Shown: piece after piece, positions 1 to 6,303 of the stretch | How positions within the stretch are numbered: the first letter of the stretch is position 1 | How the letters are laid out: each line of letters starts with the position of its first letter | From: Candidatus Nanoarchaeia archaeon | GTDB lineage: Archaea; Nanobdellota; Nanobdellia; Woesearchaeales; CG1-02-33-12 | Reading direction: 5' to 3' | Assembly (NCBI GenBank): GCA_028711925.1 | Contig: JAQTRH010000040.1 | Span: 1-9,083 of the forward strand | DNA: 9,083 nt | Translations under genes and position numbers: made by a program | Notes under the pieces: model-generated | Told to the model about the DNA's origin: nothing | The model's input: the letters and a program-made list of their open reading frames with translations, nothing else | The model's database searches: none

Positions 1-800
1 CTCCTGTAGATATACCTAAAGGAGAACACCATACATTTAATGTTGAGGAAAATACTGTTATTACAATAATAAAAGAGAAATGGCTTGGTTTTCAGGTTGA
101 GAAGATAAAGCAGGCATCTGTTGAAACAAAAAATATTTTGATATGTGTTCTTGACAGGGATAATGTCTGCTTTGGATTGTTGAAAAAAAAAGGGTTTTCT
201 GTTATATCTGAGATTAATGGAGATGTTGAGAAAAAGATTGAGGCAAATGTAAATACAGGAAATTTTTACAGTGAGATTATAAAGATTATTTCAGAATATG
301 ACAAAAGGTATAATCCTTCAAGCATAATAATTGCAAGCCCTGCCTTCTGGAAAGAGGATTTGATGAAGAATCTAAAGGATGATGTGATAAGGAAAAAGAT
401 TACTTTGGCAACATGCTCATGCTCTGGACAGGAAGCTGTTAATGAGGTTTTGAAAAGACCTGAAGTAAAGAATGTATTAATGCAGCAAAGGGTTTCAAAT
501 GAGCTGAAACTTGTTGATGAGCTTTTGGAGCAGATATCCAAGAATGAGCTTGCTGTTTACGGATTAAATGAAACAGAGAAAGTTGTTAATGCAGGAGCTG
601 TTTCAAAGCTTTTGGTTTCAGAAAAACTTATTCAGGATATGAGAAAGAAAAAGAGTTATGCTAAGCTTGAGGCTATGATGAAGAATGCAGAATCAATGAA
701 GGCAAGTGTACATTTAATAGGTTCAGACCACGATGGCGGAAAAAAGCTTGATGGTTTAGGTGGCGTTGGGGCCATCTTAAGATATAAATTAAGTTATTGA
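1..800 (+). CDS. pelA: Pelota (Dom34), mRNA surveillance / ribosome rescue factor, 3' part
   Basis: Pelota enters the empty A site of stalled archaeal ribosomes with aEF1A and then, with ABCE1, splits the subunits. The reading frame is open from the first complete codon at 3, giving about 265 residues. A TTG at 138 is not the real start, because the upstream codons read as conserved pelota sequence (PVDIPKGEHHTFNVEE, the end of the N-terminal Sm-like domain). The central eRF1_2-like domain follows (NVNTGNFYSE from about 249; IIIASPAFW from about 327). Next comes the eRF1_3-like domain (NELKLVDELLEQI from about 499; NAGAVSKLLVSE from about 588). The protein ends in the family signature GGKKLDGLGGVGAILRY. 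No GGQ motif is present, as expected for pelota rather than the release factor aRF1. The N-terminal ~100 residues lie outside the window. It is the only plus-strand gene and its stop lies 1 nt from the stop of the convergent nuclease-like gene. Confidence 0.95.
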   Translation, partial: PVDIPKGEHHTFNVEENTVITIIKEKWLGFQVEKIKQASVETKNILICVLDRDNVCFGLLKKKGFSVISEINGDVEKKIEANVNTGNFYSEIIKIISEYDKRYNPSSIIIASPAFWKEDLMKNLKDDVIRKKITLATCSCSGQEAVNEVLKRPEVKNVLMQQRVSNELKLVDELLEQISKNELAVYGLNETEKVVNAGAVSKLLVSEKLIQDMRKKKSYAKLEAMMKNAESMKASVHLIGSDHDGGKKLDGLGGVGAILRYKLSY

Positions 801-801
801 T

Positions 802-1374
802 TTATCTCCAAACTCTAGAATTACCTTCTCTTTCTTTCATAATTTCTAATAATTTAGAAGTAAAATCAAAATCTAAATTTTTAATATTTTTTGGGTAAAG
901 AGAAATTAACTCCAAATCATTTTCTTTATATAGCTTCTTTTTAAATTTATAACTTTTTTCCTTATAATCCTTGTTTTCTATTAATCCCCAATATTCAATA
1001 AACACATTAAATTCAGGAAGAAAAAAATCAGGTTCTAATGTTATATTTAAGAAAGGTAGAGTAAATATCCAAAAAGTTTTTGGGACCTTTATATTTGGGT
1101 GATGATTATAAATAATATTTTTTCTCTTAAAATAAGCAGCAATTTCTTTTTCTGCCTTTGAATCATAGTTATTTTTTTTGTAAGGAACTAATATTTTATA
1201 CCTTCTAACAGACTCGTTCCAAAAAAAATATACAGAGAGGATTATAATTAGTATAGATATCATTCTAAGCAAACCATATGCTTCTTGAGGTTTAACAGAG
1301 AGAAGGAAGAAACCAATTATTATAAAAAATATGGAAGATGCTTGCTTTGTTGAAAAAGTATTTTTAAATTTCAT
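802..1374 (-). CDS. Membrane-anchored PD-(D/E)XK-type nuclease-like protein
   Basis: The protein has 190 residues. Two hydrophobic helices (about 13-26 and 35-52) are separated by a short loop and should anchor a cytoplasmic C-terminal domain. That domain reads like the small restriction-endonuclease fold seen at the end of helicase-IV-type proteins: SKAEKEIAAYF (72-82, with E75), EPDFFLPEFNVFIEYWG (114-130, with D116 and E127 as likely metal ligands), then a Lys/Tyr-rich helix (137-151) and a LISLYP strand (156-161). The classical lysine of the ExK motif is not obvious: IEYWG takes the place of ExK, as in helicase-IV-like members. The ATG lies 2 nt after the ackA stop, with AAGG just upstream inside ackA, so the gene is probably cotranscribed with pta-ackA. 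It looks more AT-rich than ackA and pta, which could reflect transfer. The fold is inferred from motifs; the target, and even catalytic activity, are unknown. Confidence 0.65.
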   Translation of the reverse strand: MKFKNTFSTKQASSIFFIIIGFFLLSVKPQEAYGLLRMISILIIILSVYFFWNESVRRYKILVPYKKNNYDSKAEKEIAAYFKRKNIIYNHHPNIKVPKTFWIFTLPFLNITLEPDFFLPEFNVFIEYWGLIENKDYKEKSYKFKKKLYKENDLELISLYPKNIKNLDFDFTSKLLEIMKEREGNSRVWR

Positions 1375-1376
1375 AT

Positions 1377-2564
1377 TTATTTACCTTTCACAATTTTAAA
1401 AGTCTCTCTTGCTATCTGCAGTTCTTCATTGGTTGGGATGACCATGGCCACTACTTTTGAATCATTGGCCGTTATGATTGTCTCATTTTTTTCATTCTTC
1501 TTTTTGTCTAGCTTTAGGCCAAGATATTCAAACTGCTTCAAAACTCTTTCCCTTACATAAAATGCGTTCTCTCCTATTCCTGCTGTAAAGACAATAACAT
1601 CAACGCCGTTCATTGCAGCTGTATAAGCTCCAATGTATTTTGCAATCCTGTAGCCAAGAATATCCAATGCTAAGCTGGCCCTTTTATTTCCTTTATTCTC
1701 ATTATCCCACAGAACCCTTACATTAGAGCTCTTTCCAAATATTCCTAACAATCCTGATTTTTTATTTAAAATTTCATCAACTTGATTAACAGAAAGTTTT
1801 TCCTTTCTCATTAAAAATGGAATTATCGCAGGGTCAATATCACCGCACCTTGTTCCCATTACAACACCTTCTAATGGAGTAAATCCCATTGAAGTGTCAA
1901 CACTTTTTCCATTTTTCACAGCTGTAATGCTTGAGCCGTTTCCCATGTGGCAAATAATAATCTTTAACTTATCATAATCCTTTCCAATAATTTCAGCTGC
2001 TTTTTTTGAAACATATTTATGAGAAGTTCCATGAAATCCATATCTTCTTATTCCATAATCCTTATAATACTTGTATGGCAAACCATATAGAAAAACTTTC
2101 TTGTCCATTGAGCTATGAAAACCAGTGTCAAAAACAGCGACTTGTTTAGCATTAGGCAACAGTTCTCTGCAAACTTTCATCCCCATCAAGTTGGCAGGAT
2201 TATGCAATGGAGCAAGCTCTTTTAATTCATCAATCTTCTTCATAACCTTGTCATCAACTAAAACAGTTTCCTTGAATTCCTCTCCGCCGTGAACTGCCCT
2301 ATGGCCAATTGCCTTTATTTCATCAAGGCTTTTTATTACATTATTGTCAATTATTATCTTAAGAATATCATTTAATGCTGACTTGTGACTATTGATTTTC
2401 TTATTTATTTTTTTCTTTTTATCATCCATTACATATCTTATAAAAGAATCTGAAGAACCAATCTCATCAGCCATTCCTTTTATTAATACATCTTCATTAT
2501 CAAAAAGCTGGAACTTCAAAGAACTTGAGCCCGAATTTATTACAAGTATCTTAACCTTAATCAC
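1377..2564 (-). CDS. ackA: Acetate kinase
   Basis: AckA transfers phosphate between acetyl phosphate and ADP to give acetate and ATP, in the cytoplasm. With the GTG start at 2564 it has 395 residues, normal for the family. Visible motifs are NSGSSSLKF (10-18), the substrate-site HRAVHGG (Arg89), PLHNP (119-123), FDTGFH (Asp146), YGFHGTSH (His178), MGNGSS, MGTRCGDIDP (Arg239), FTAGIGEN (326-333) and TNEEL (378-382). These match the catalytic Arg, Asp, His, Arg and Glu of the Methanosarcina enzyme, so it should be active. The frame is also open back to a TTG at 2585, but those seven extra codons (FKLKKRV) lie before the conserved beta strand VKILVINSG, so I prefer the GTG. This start overlaps the end of pta by 8 nt, indicating coupled translation. 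The order pta-ackA is the one known from Methanosarcina and many bacteria. Confidence 0.96.
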   Translation of the reverse strand: MIKVKILVINSGSSSLKFQLFDNEDVLIKGMADEIGSSDSFIRYVMDDKKKKINKKINSHKSALNDILKIIIDNNVIKSLDEIKAIGHRAVHGGEEFKETVLVDDKVMKKIDELKELAPLHNPANLMGMKVCRELLPNAKQVAVFDTGFHSSMDKKVFLYGLPYKYYKDYGIRRYGFHGTSHKYVSKKAAEIIGKDYDKLKIIICHMGNGSSITAVKNGKSVDTSMGFTPLEGVVMGTRCGDIDPAIIPFLMRKEKLSVNQVDEILNKKSGLLGIFGKSSNVRVLWDNENKGNKRASLALDILGYRIAKYIGAYTAAMNGVDVIVFTAGIGENAFYVRERVLKQFEYLGLKLDKKKNEKNETIITANDSKVVAMVIPTNEELQIARETFKIVKGK

Positions 2565-3537
2565 CCTTTTTTTGAGCTTGAACAACTGTTATTGCAGTTA
2601 AATCAACAATATCTTCAACAGAACATCCTCTTGATAAGTCATTCATCGGCTTTTTAAGGCCCTGCAATATTGGCCCGATTGCCCTGAAACCGCCTAATCT
2701 TTCAACAAGCTTGTAAGAAATATTTCCTGAATCAAGTGACGGAAAAACAAACACATTGATTTTCTCATCACAATTTAGTTTGGGGCATTTTTTTATGCAC
2801 ACATCCTCTATCAATGCAGCATCTGCCTGTATCTCCCCAACAACATTTAAATTATGCTTGGATGCAATTTTTACAGCCTTTCTTACCTTTTCAACAGACT
2901 CTCCTTTTCCAGAGCCATATGTTGAGTAGGAAAGCATTCCTGCCCTTGCCTTTTTGCTGAACAAATTCTCAAAGGTTTCAATGGAAAGATTTGCTATTTC
3001 AGCAAGGTCTTCTGAATCAGGATTTGGTATTACAGCACAGTCAGCAAAAAGAAATAATAATTTATCATTGGCCATAATCATAGCTCCAGATGCCTTTTTT
3101 ATTCCTTTTCTTGTTCCTATTATTTGAAAAGCAATCCTTATTGTTTCAGCAGTGGAATAGTGCGCCCCTCCTATCATGCCGTCAGCATCATTTTTTTCAA
3201 TCATCATTGCGCCGAAAACAAGCGCATCCTTAATCATATTTTTTGCCTGCTCTTCATTCATTCCTTTTTGCTTTCTCAGATTGAAGAGTGATTTTGAGTA
3301 TTCATCTGATTTTAGTGACCTTAAATGGTCTATTATCTCAACTTCCTTAAGATTTATCTTAAGCTTTTCAGCTTTTTCAAGAACTTGTTTTGGATTTCCT
3401 AAAATTATTGGTTTTGCTATCTTGCTTTTTGATATTGCTTCACAGGCCCTTAAAACCCTTTCATCAGATGATTCAGGGAATACTATTTTTTTAGGATTGG
3501 CTTTTGCCTTTTTTCTTATATCTTTTAGGATATCCAT
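2557..3537 (-). CDS. pta: Phosphate acetyltransferase
   Basis: Pta converts acetyl-CoA and phosphate to acetyl phosphate and CoA, supplying AckA. The 326-residue length fits the short single-domain Pta class, without the N-terminal DRTGG/AAA extension of enterobacterial Pta. Motifs in order are PESSDERVL (21-29), ADGMIGGAHYSTAETIR (118-134), DCAVIPNP (166-173), LSYSTYGSGKG (202-212), GEIQADAA (234-241), and the long C-terminal signature VFPSLDSGNISYK...ER.GG...IGPILQG..KP..DLSRG (264-303). The SerThr and Arg positions around the CoA/phosphate site are kept. The ATG at 3537 is the first codon of the conserved frame and has no Shine-Dalgarno site. A TATA-like box about 28 nt upstream predicts a leaderless mRNA starting at or near the ATG. 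It heads the pta-ackA-nuclease operon. Confidence 0.96.
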   Translation of the reverse strand: MDILKDIRKKAKANPKKIVFPESSDERVLRACEAISKSKIAKPIILGNPKQVLEKAEKLKINLKEVEIIDHLRSLKSDEYSKSLFNLRKQKGMNEEQAKNMIKDALVFGAMMIEKNDADGMIGGAHYSTAETIRIAFQIIGTRKGIKKASGAMIMANDKLLFLFADCAVIPNPDSEDLAEIANLSIETFENLFSKKARAGMLSYSTYGSGKGESVEKVRKAVKIASKHNLNVVGEIQADAALIEDVCIKKCPKLNCDEKINVFVFPSLDSGNISYKLVERLGGFRAIGPILQGLKKPMNDLSRGCSVEDIVDLTAITVVQAQKKGD

Positions 3538-3551
3538 AATGTAGAAAGATT

Positions 3552-3572
3552 AACTCAGTTTATTTAAAGATT
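3552..3572 (-). promoter_or_regulatory. TATA-like promoter of the pta-ackA operon (leaderless)
   Basis: On the minus strand TCTTTAAATA (3561-3570) resembles an archaeal TATA box. Its centre is about 28 nt from the A of the pta ATG, so transcription would begin at or next to the start codon. Just downstream, at 3552-3560, AACTGAGTT is a short palindrome in the usual place for a repressor site; at this length it may be chance. The whole intergenic gap is 40 nt. Confidence 0.5.
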
Positions 3573-3577
3573 TTCAT

Positions 3578-3841
3578 TTATTCCATATCCCTTATAAAGT
3601 CATGCAATACTCTTAATCTTTCTATCTCAACAGGCCATCCGACTAACGCCCTGTCTACCTTTGTTGTCCTTATCTTTTTGTTTTTTCTCAGAACGTCAAA
3701 GTGATATTTTACCTTGGAAATGTTTGATACATTCGGCTCTATCCCAATCTTTTTGCATACTCCTGATGGATGTATAGGCCAGCTTTCCCTTATTATGCTG
3801 TAAACCTTTTTGTTAAGGTTTTTGCCCTTTAGACTTATCAT
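3578..3841 (-). CDS. Small basic winged-helix-like protein
   Basis: The protein has 87 residues, is rich in Lys and Arg, and has no membrane segment. The first part (KKVYSIIRESWPIHPSGVCKKIGI, about 11-34) looks like helices 1-2 of a winged helix-turn-helix. ISKVKYHFDVLRKNKKI (41-57) has the appearance of a recognition helix followed by the first wing strand, and RTTKVDRALVGWPVEIERLRVLHDF closes the domain. This suggests a nucleic-acid-binding protein, possibly a transcription regulator. I do not recognise a named family, and the assignment rests on secondary-structure pattern alone. It lies 40 nt upstream of pta in the same direction, so it could regulate pta-ackA or itself, though nothing in the sequence proves this. 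The ATG start is supported by a TATA-like box about 26 nt upstream and the absence of a Shine-Dalgarno site, consistent with a leaderless message. Confidence 0.65.
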   Translation of the reverse strand: MISLKGKNLNKKVYSIIRESWPIHPSGVCKKIGIEPNVSNISKVKYHFDVLRKNKKIRTTKVDRALVGWPVEIERLRVLHDFIRDME

Positions 3842-3860
3842 AACAACTAATTAATTTAAA

Positions 3861-3872
3861 GAATATTTAAAA
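3861..3872 (-). promoter_or_regulatory. TATA-like promoter of the winged-helix gene (leaderless)
   Basis: The minus strand reads TTTTAAATATTC, centred about 26 nt before the ATG at 3841, in a 35-nt gap made almost entirely of A and T. The spacing is right for a leaderless archaeal transcript. The extreme AT content makes chance TATA-like matches easy, so confidence is moderate. Confidence 0.4.
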
Positions 3873-3876
3873 TTAC

Positions 3877-4338
3877 CTATTTGAGATTTCTAATACCTTT
3901 CATCCTGTCCCATTTCTCATAGGTCAAGCCCTGGTCTGACTCATCCTGGACTTCTATAGAGTTGATGAACATCTTGGCCATTGGATTATTTTTTAGAATT
4001 GAATTTAAGGTTTTCTTTAAAGCTAAACAGAAAGATTTTGCTTTTTTTTCATCTATGAAATGGGCGTTCATTGACAACGGAGCTTCTATCATAACTTCAA
4101 AGAATCCGCCTTTTTCAAAAATAAACCTTTCATATGTTTTTGATTCAATTATGTCCATGCCCATGTAGTATATTGATTCTTTGTAGTTTTTTTCAAGCTG
4201 TTCAATGAATTTGGTTAGTTCGGATCTGGCCGTTTCCTGCTCTTTTATCTTTTCCTGTAGCTTTCCTTTGTTTTTAATAACAAAGGGCAGCATCTCTTCA
4301 ATGTCCAGCACCGGCACGAATACGTGTTTTGTTTTCAT
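3877..4338 (-). CDS. Hypothetical protein with coiled coil, 153 aa
   Basis: I do not recognise this protein. It has no signal peptide or membrane helix. Residues 1-20 (MKTKHVFVPVLDIEEMLPFV) could form a strand and a helix. Residues 24-52 are charged and helical (KGKLQEKIKEQE...TKFIEQLEKNY) and could form a short coiled coil. The middle (63-87: IIESKTYERFIFEKGGFFEVMIEAP) looks like paired beta strands, followed by helix DEKKAKSFCLALKKTLNSIL (96-115) and a charged tail with EKWDRMKG. This alpha/beta pattern suggests a soluble cytoplasmic protein. The ATG start is the first in frame, has two TATA-like boxes upstream and no good Shine-Dalgarno site. The gene sits between the sensor/aldehyde cluster and the winged-helix gene in the same direction, with gaps of 62 and 35 nt, so it may be its own transcription unit. 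Confidence 0.75.
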   Translation of the reverse strand: MKTKHVFVPVLDIEEMLPFVIKNKGKLQEKIKEQETARSELTKFIEQLEKNYKESIYYMGMDIIESKTYERFIFEKGGFFEVMIEAPLSMNAHFIDEKKAKSFCLALKKTLNSILKNNPMAKMFINSIEVQDESDQGLTYEKWDRMKGIRNLK

Positions 4339-4364
4339 TTTTTATCTTGGTTTACCTTAACTTA

Positions 4365-4392
4365 TTATTTTAATACTAACTCCTATTTATAT
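4365..4392 (-). promoter_or_regulatory. Candidate TATA boxes upstream of the 153-aa gene
   Basis: The 62-nt gap between the membrane-protein stop and the ATG at 4338 holds two minus-strand TATA-like stretches. ATATAAATA (4384-4392) would give a leader of about 25 nt, and TTAAAATAA (4365-4373) would give a nearly leaderless message. The first is the better match. AAGGT about 12 nt before the ATG could act as a weak ribosome site in the longer message. I cannot choose between them. Confidence 0.4.
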
Positions 4393-4400
4393 TTTTACTC

Positions 4401-4769
4401 TTAAATGAAAGTCAAAACTGTGATGACATACCAAATTAATAATGAAACAATTCCTGATATAGTCATGGTAAGGGTTTGGGCATTAGTTGGTATTTTCCAT
4501 TTTTTGCCAAAGTAAATACCAAAAATGATTGTGTTTATCAATATTATTAAGATAAGTATTGGAATTAAATCTGTTATTCCTTTTATATAAACAGCAAAAC
4601 CTAGAGCGATTATTGAAACTAAAAATATTGCTTTTTTTACATCACCCAATAATGAGTTAAGGTATCCTGCTTCTGTTCCCTTCGAGCTTGCTAATGCAAT
4701 TATAAGGGCATTAGTTGCTCCAAAACAAAAAGCAACTACAATATTAAATATTAAATTTTCAAGTGCCAC
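4401..4769 (-). CDS. Small four-helix membrane protein
   Basis: The protein has 122 residues and four predicted membrane helices at about 6-28, 46-64, 67-88 and 99-121. Short loops include a polar stretch SKGTEAGYLNSLLGDVKK (29-46) and a basic loop GKKWKIP (88-94). There is no recognisable transporter or enzyme motif. Polar and small residues within the first helix (FCFGATNALI) could pack helices or line a path. The GTG start at 4769 is backed by a strong Shine-Dalgarno AGGAGG 8 nt upstream, and it overlaps the end of the ALDH gene by 11 nt, so the two should be translationally coupled. That makes it the last gene of the V4R-FIST-ligase-ALDH cluster. It may anchor the enzymes at the membrane or move a substrate or product, but this is speculation from position only. 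Confidence 0.7.
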   Translation of the reverse strand: MALENLIFNIVVAFCFGATNALIIALASSKGTEAGYLNSLLGDVKKAIFLVSIIALGFAVYIKGITDLIPILILIILINTIIFGIYFGKKWKIPTNAQTLTMTISGIVSLLIWYVITVLTFI

Positions 4770-6303
4770 CGTATTCCCCTCCTTTTAGATTTGTTAGTTC
4801 TTGAAATAGATACATTCCCTGGTGGGGTGAAAAAATACCCATTTCAGTTGTTGGTTTGTTATATAAAACTGAATGTGTGTTCAAATCTTTTAAAGCTTTT
4901 CTGTAGGTATCAATATTGTCTGTGTAAACCCCTACTTTTAATGATTTTTTTGAAGGAGAATGTTTAACAGAAGAGTTTATGAAATTGATTGCTTCATCAA
5001 GAGATTCAGCTTCAACTACACCAAGAGTTGGTGCAGGAATTTCTTCTTTTATGAAGACAGATTCAGGATGAAGATTGTAAAACATTGTAGGTGTTTCATA
5101 AACATTCTCTCCATAAATCTTTTCTGCTCCAAAGTTTTCAGCATTTTTTAAAATAGAGTCTACCATCTCCCTGTTTCTGGGTATAGCATGCCCTACATCT
5201 GTTTCAGGGTCTAAAAGTTCTCCTGTTTTAAGTTTGCCTGCAGCTTTTTTATATACTTCAATAAATTCATCACTTTTTCCTTTAGGAACCACAACATACT
5301 GTGTTTTTATGCATGCAGATGGAATATAGGTGACGCTTCTGGCAATCTTTTCAGCAGCGCTTTCAAGGTTCTCACAATCCCACACAAGGGATTTGCTTCT
5401 TCCATCGCCAAATGCTACAATGTTAGATGGGATTGGAAGCTCGTTGATGTAATCTTTATCAATCTTATTTTTGAGCCCGTTGTATGCAATTTTTTTAATT
5501 GTTTCATCATAACCAAATAAAATTGAACTGTCTGAAATATTTACAAGTTTTTCTCCTAATTCCGGCTTTTCCTTTGTATCCCATAGTAATACACTTAAAG
5601 CTCCCTCAGGAAGACCTGCCTTGTAAAGGTTTTCAGCTAACTCCAATGAAGAGAAAGGCTCTTTTGAATCTGCTTTTACAATCACAGAGTTTCCAACTGC
5701 TAATGCGCTTAAAACTGAGAAAGGAGCAATCTCTCTTGTTGTTGAAGACGGTATGATAGTTACAATTCCCTTTGGCTCGTAATATCTTTCTGGCAGTGTT
5801 TCATCATCTTTTTTGGTGAATTCGCCGTTAAAAGCGTTATAAATAAGATTCTTTAAGTTTAAAGGCATAACCTTGGAGTCAATTTTATGATTATAACCTT
5901 TGTCTTGTAGTTTTTTGTCTTTTGTCTGGGCAAAATTTCCATTGAAGGCATAATCAATAATATCCTTAAAATTTGAAAGAATATACTTGATTCCTTCACG
6001 TGATTCACGAACCTGTTTTAATGTGTTCCCCCTTGATTCAGCTATATAATTTTCATAGCCACCATTATAATATTGAGCAGCCTTTGAAAATATATCTGAA
6101 ATCTCATCAAAAGTTATTTTATCTAATTCTTTCTTGCCTTTTCTTGCTCCCATTATTGCTCTTGTAATCTGATAAGAAGACAAATCAGGGATGTTTGCAA
6201 TAACATCCCCGTAGATATTTTTAATTGGAATCTTGTCTTCGCTGTTAACAGCTTCGCCGTTTACTATGCATTCAAGCTCCCTGACTTCATTCTTGTCTGA
6301 CAA
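4759..6303 (-). CDS. Divergent aldehyde dehydrogenase-fold protein, possibly acyl-thioester reductase
   Basis: The protein has 514 residues and ALDH-superfamily architecture. ECIVNGEAV (11-19) matches the usual N-terminal INGEWV. EPKGIVTIIPSS (176-187) matches EPVGVVGQIIPWN. LAVGNSVIVKA (201-211) keeps the cofactor-binding Lys210. SACIKTQYVVV (329-339) holds the catalytic Cys331. KEEIPAPTLGVV (419-430) matches the EEIFGPVL motif. Three positions are unusual. The LELGGK general-base Glu is Ala297 (IVAFGDGRSK), the oxyanion Asn of PWN is Ser187, and the FTGS nucleotide motif is FGYD. Loss of that Glu is typical of members that form or use acyl thioesters, such as CoA-acylating dehydrogenases. 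I therefore infer an acyl-CoA or acyl-enzyme reductase, or the reverse, rather than an ordinary acid-forming dehydrogenase. Residues 113-142 and 151-179 form an internal duplication. The TTG start directly follows the ligase stop and has Shine-Dalgarno AGGTGA 7 nt upstream. Confidence 0.85.
   Translation of the reverse strand: MSDKNEVRELECIVNGEAVNSEDKIPIKNIYGDVIANIPDLSSYQITRAIMGARKGKKELDKITFDEISDIFSKAAQYYNGGYENYIAESRGNTLKQVRESREGIKYILSNFKDIIDYAFNGNFAQTKDKKLQDKGYNHKIDSKVMPLNLKNLIYNAFNGEFTKKDDETLPERYYEPKGIVTIIPSSTTREIAPFSVLSALAVGNSVIVKADSKEPFSSLELAENLYKAGLPEGALSVLLWDTKEKPELGEKLVNISDSSILFGYDETIKKIAYNGLKNKIDKDYINELPIPSNIVAFGDGRSKSLVWDCENLESAAEKIARSVTYIPSACIKTQYVVVPKGKSDEFIEVYKKAAGKLKTGELLDPETDVGHAIPRNREMVDSILKNAENFGAEKIYGENVYETPTMFYNLHPESVFIKEEIPAPTLGVVEAESLDEAINFINSSVKHSPSKKSLKVGVYTDNIDTYRKALKDLNTHSVLYNKPTTEMGIFSPHQGMYLFQELTNLKGGEYGGT
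4778..4783 (-). promoter_or_regulatory. Shine-Dalgarno for the four-helix membrane protein
   Basis: AGGAGG on the minus strand lies 8 nt before GTG 4769, inside the last codons of the ALDH gene. It decides the GTG start, since no ATG is near the start of the frame. Confidence 0.75.
5767..5967 (-). repeat. Internal duplication within the ALDH-like gene
   Basis: Residues 113-126 (KDIIDYAFNGNFAQ) and 151-164 (KNLIYNAFNGEFTK) align, each followed by a charged turn and a DKKLQDKGY / DETLPERYY segment. The offset is 38 residues. The second copy sits where canonical ALDHs have YAGWADK...TIP before EPVG, so the first copy is the extra one. At DNA level the cores share roughly two thirds of bases, with many synonymous differences, so the duplication is old. 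Confidence 0.55.

Noticed and set aside
138..800. Pelota beginning at TTG 138 as a complete gene
   Set aside because: The frame is open to the left edge and the upstream residues match the pelota N-terminal domain, so the gene is partial, not short.
801..870. Pyrimidine-rich stretch after the pelota stop as a transcription terminator
   Set aside because: The T and C runs lie inside the convergent nuclease gene and reflect its Lys/Glu/Arg codons. There is no uninterrupted T run or stem.
2564..2585. AckA starting at TTG 2585
   Set aside because: The seven extra residues are not part of the family N-terminus, and the GTG at 2564 gives the usual start just before the VKILVINSG strand.
2392..3544. 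Plus-strand reading frames opposite ackA and pta (for example 2392-2601 and 3176-3544)
   Set aside because: They are antisense shadows of strongly conserved genes, rich in Phe, Ser and Ile as expected from complementing Lys/Glu-rich coding sequence.
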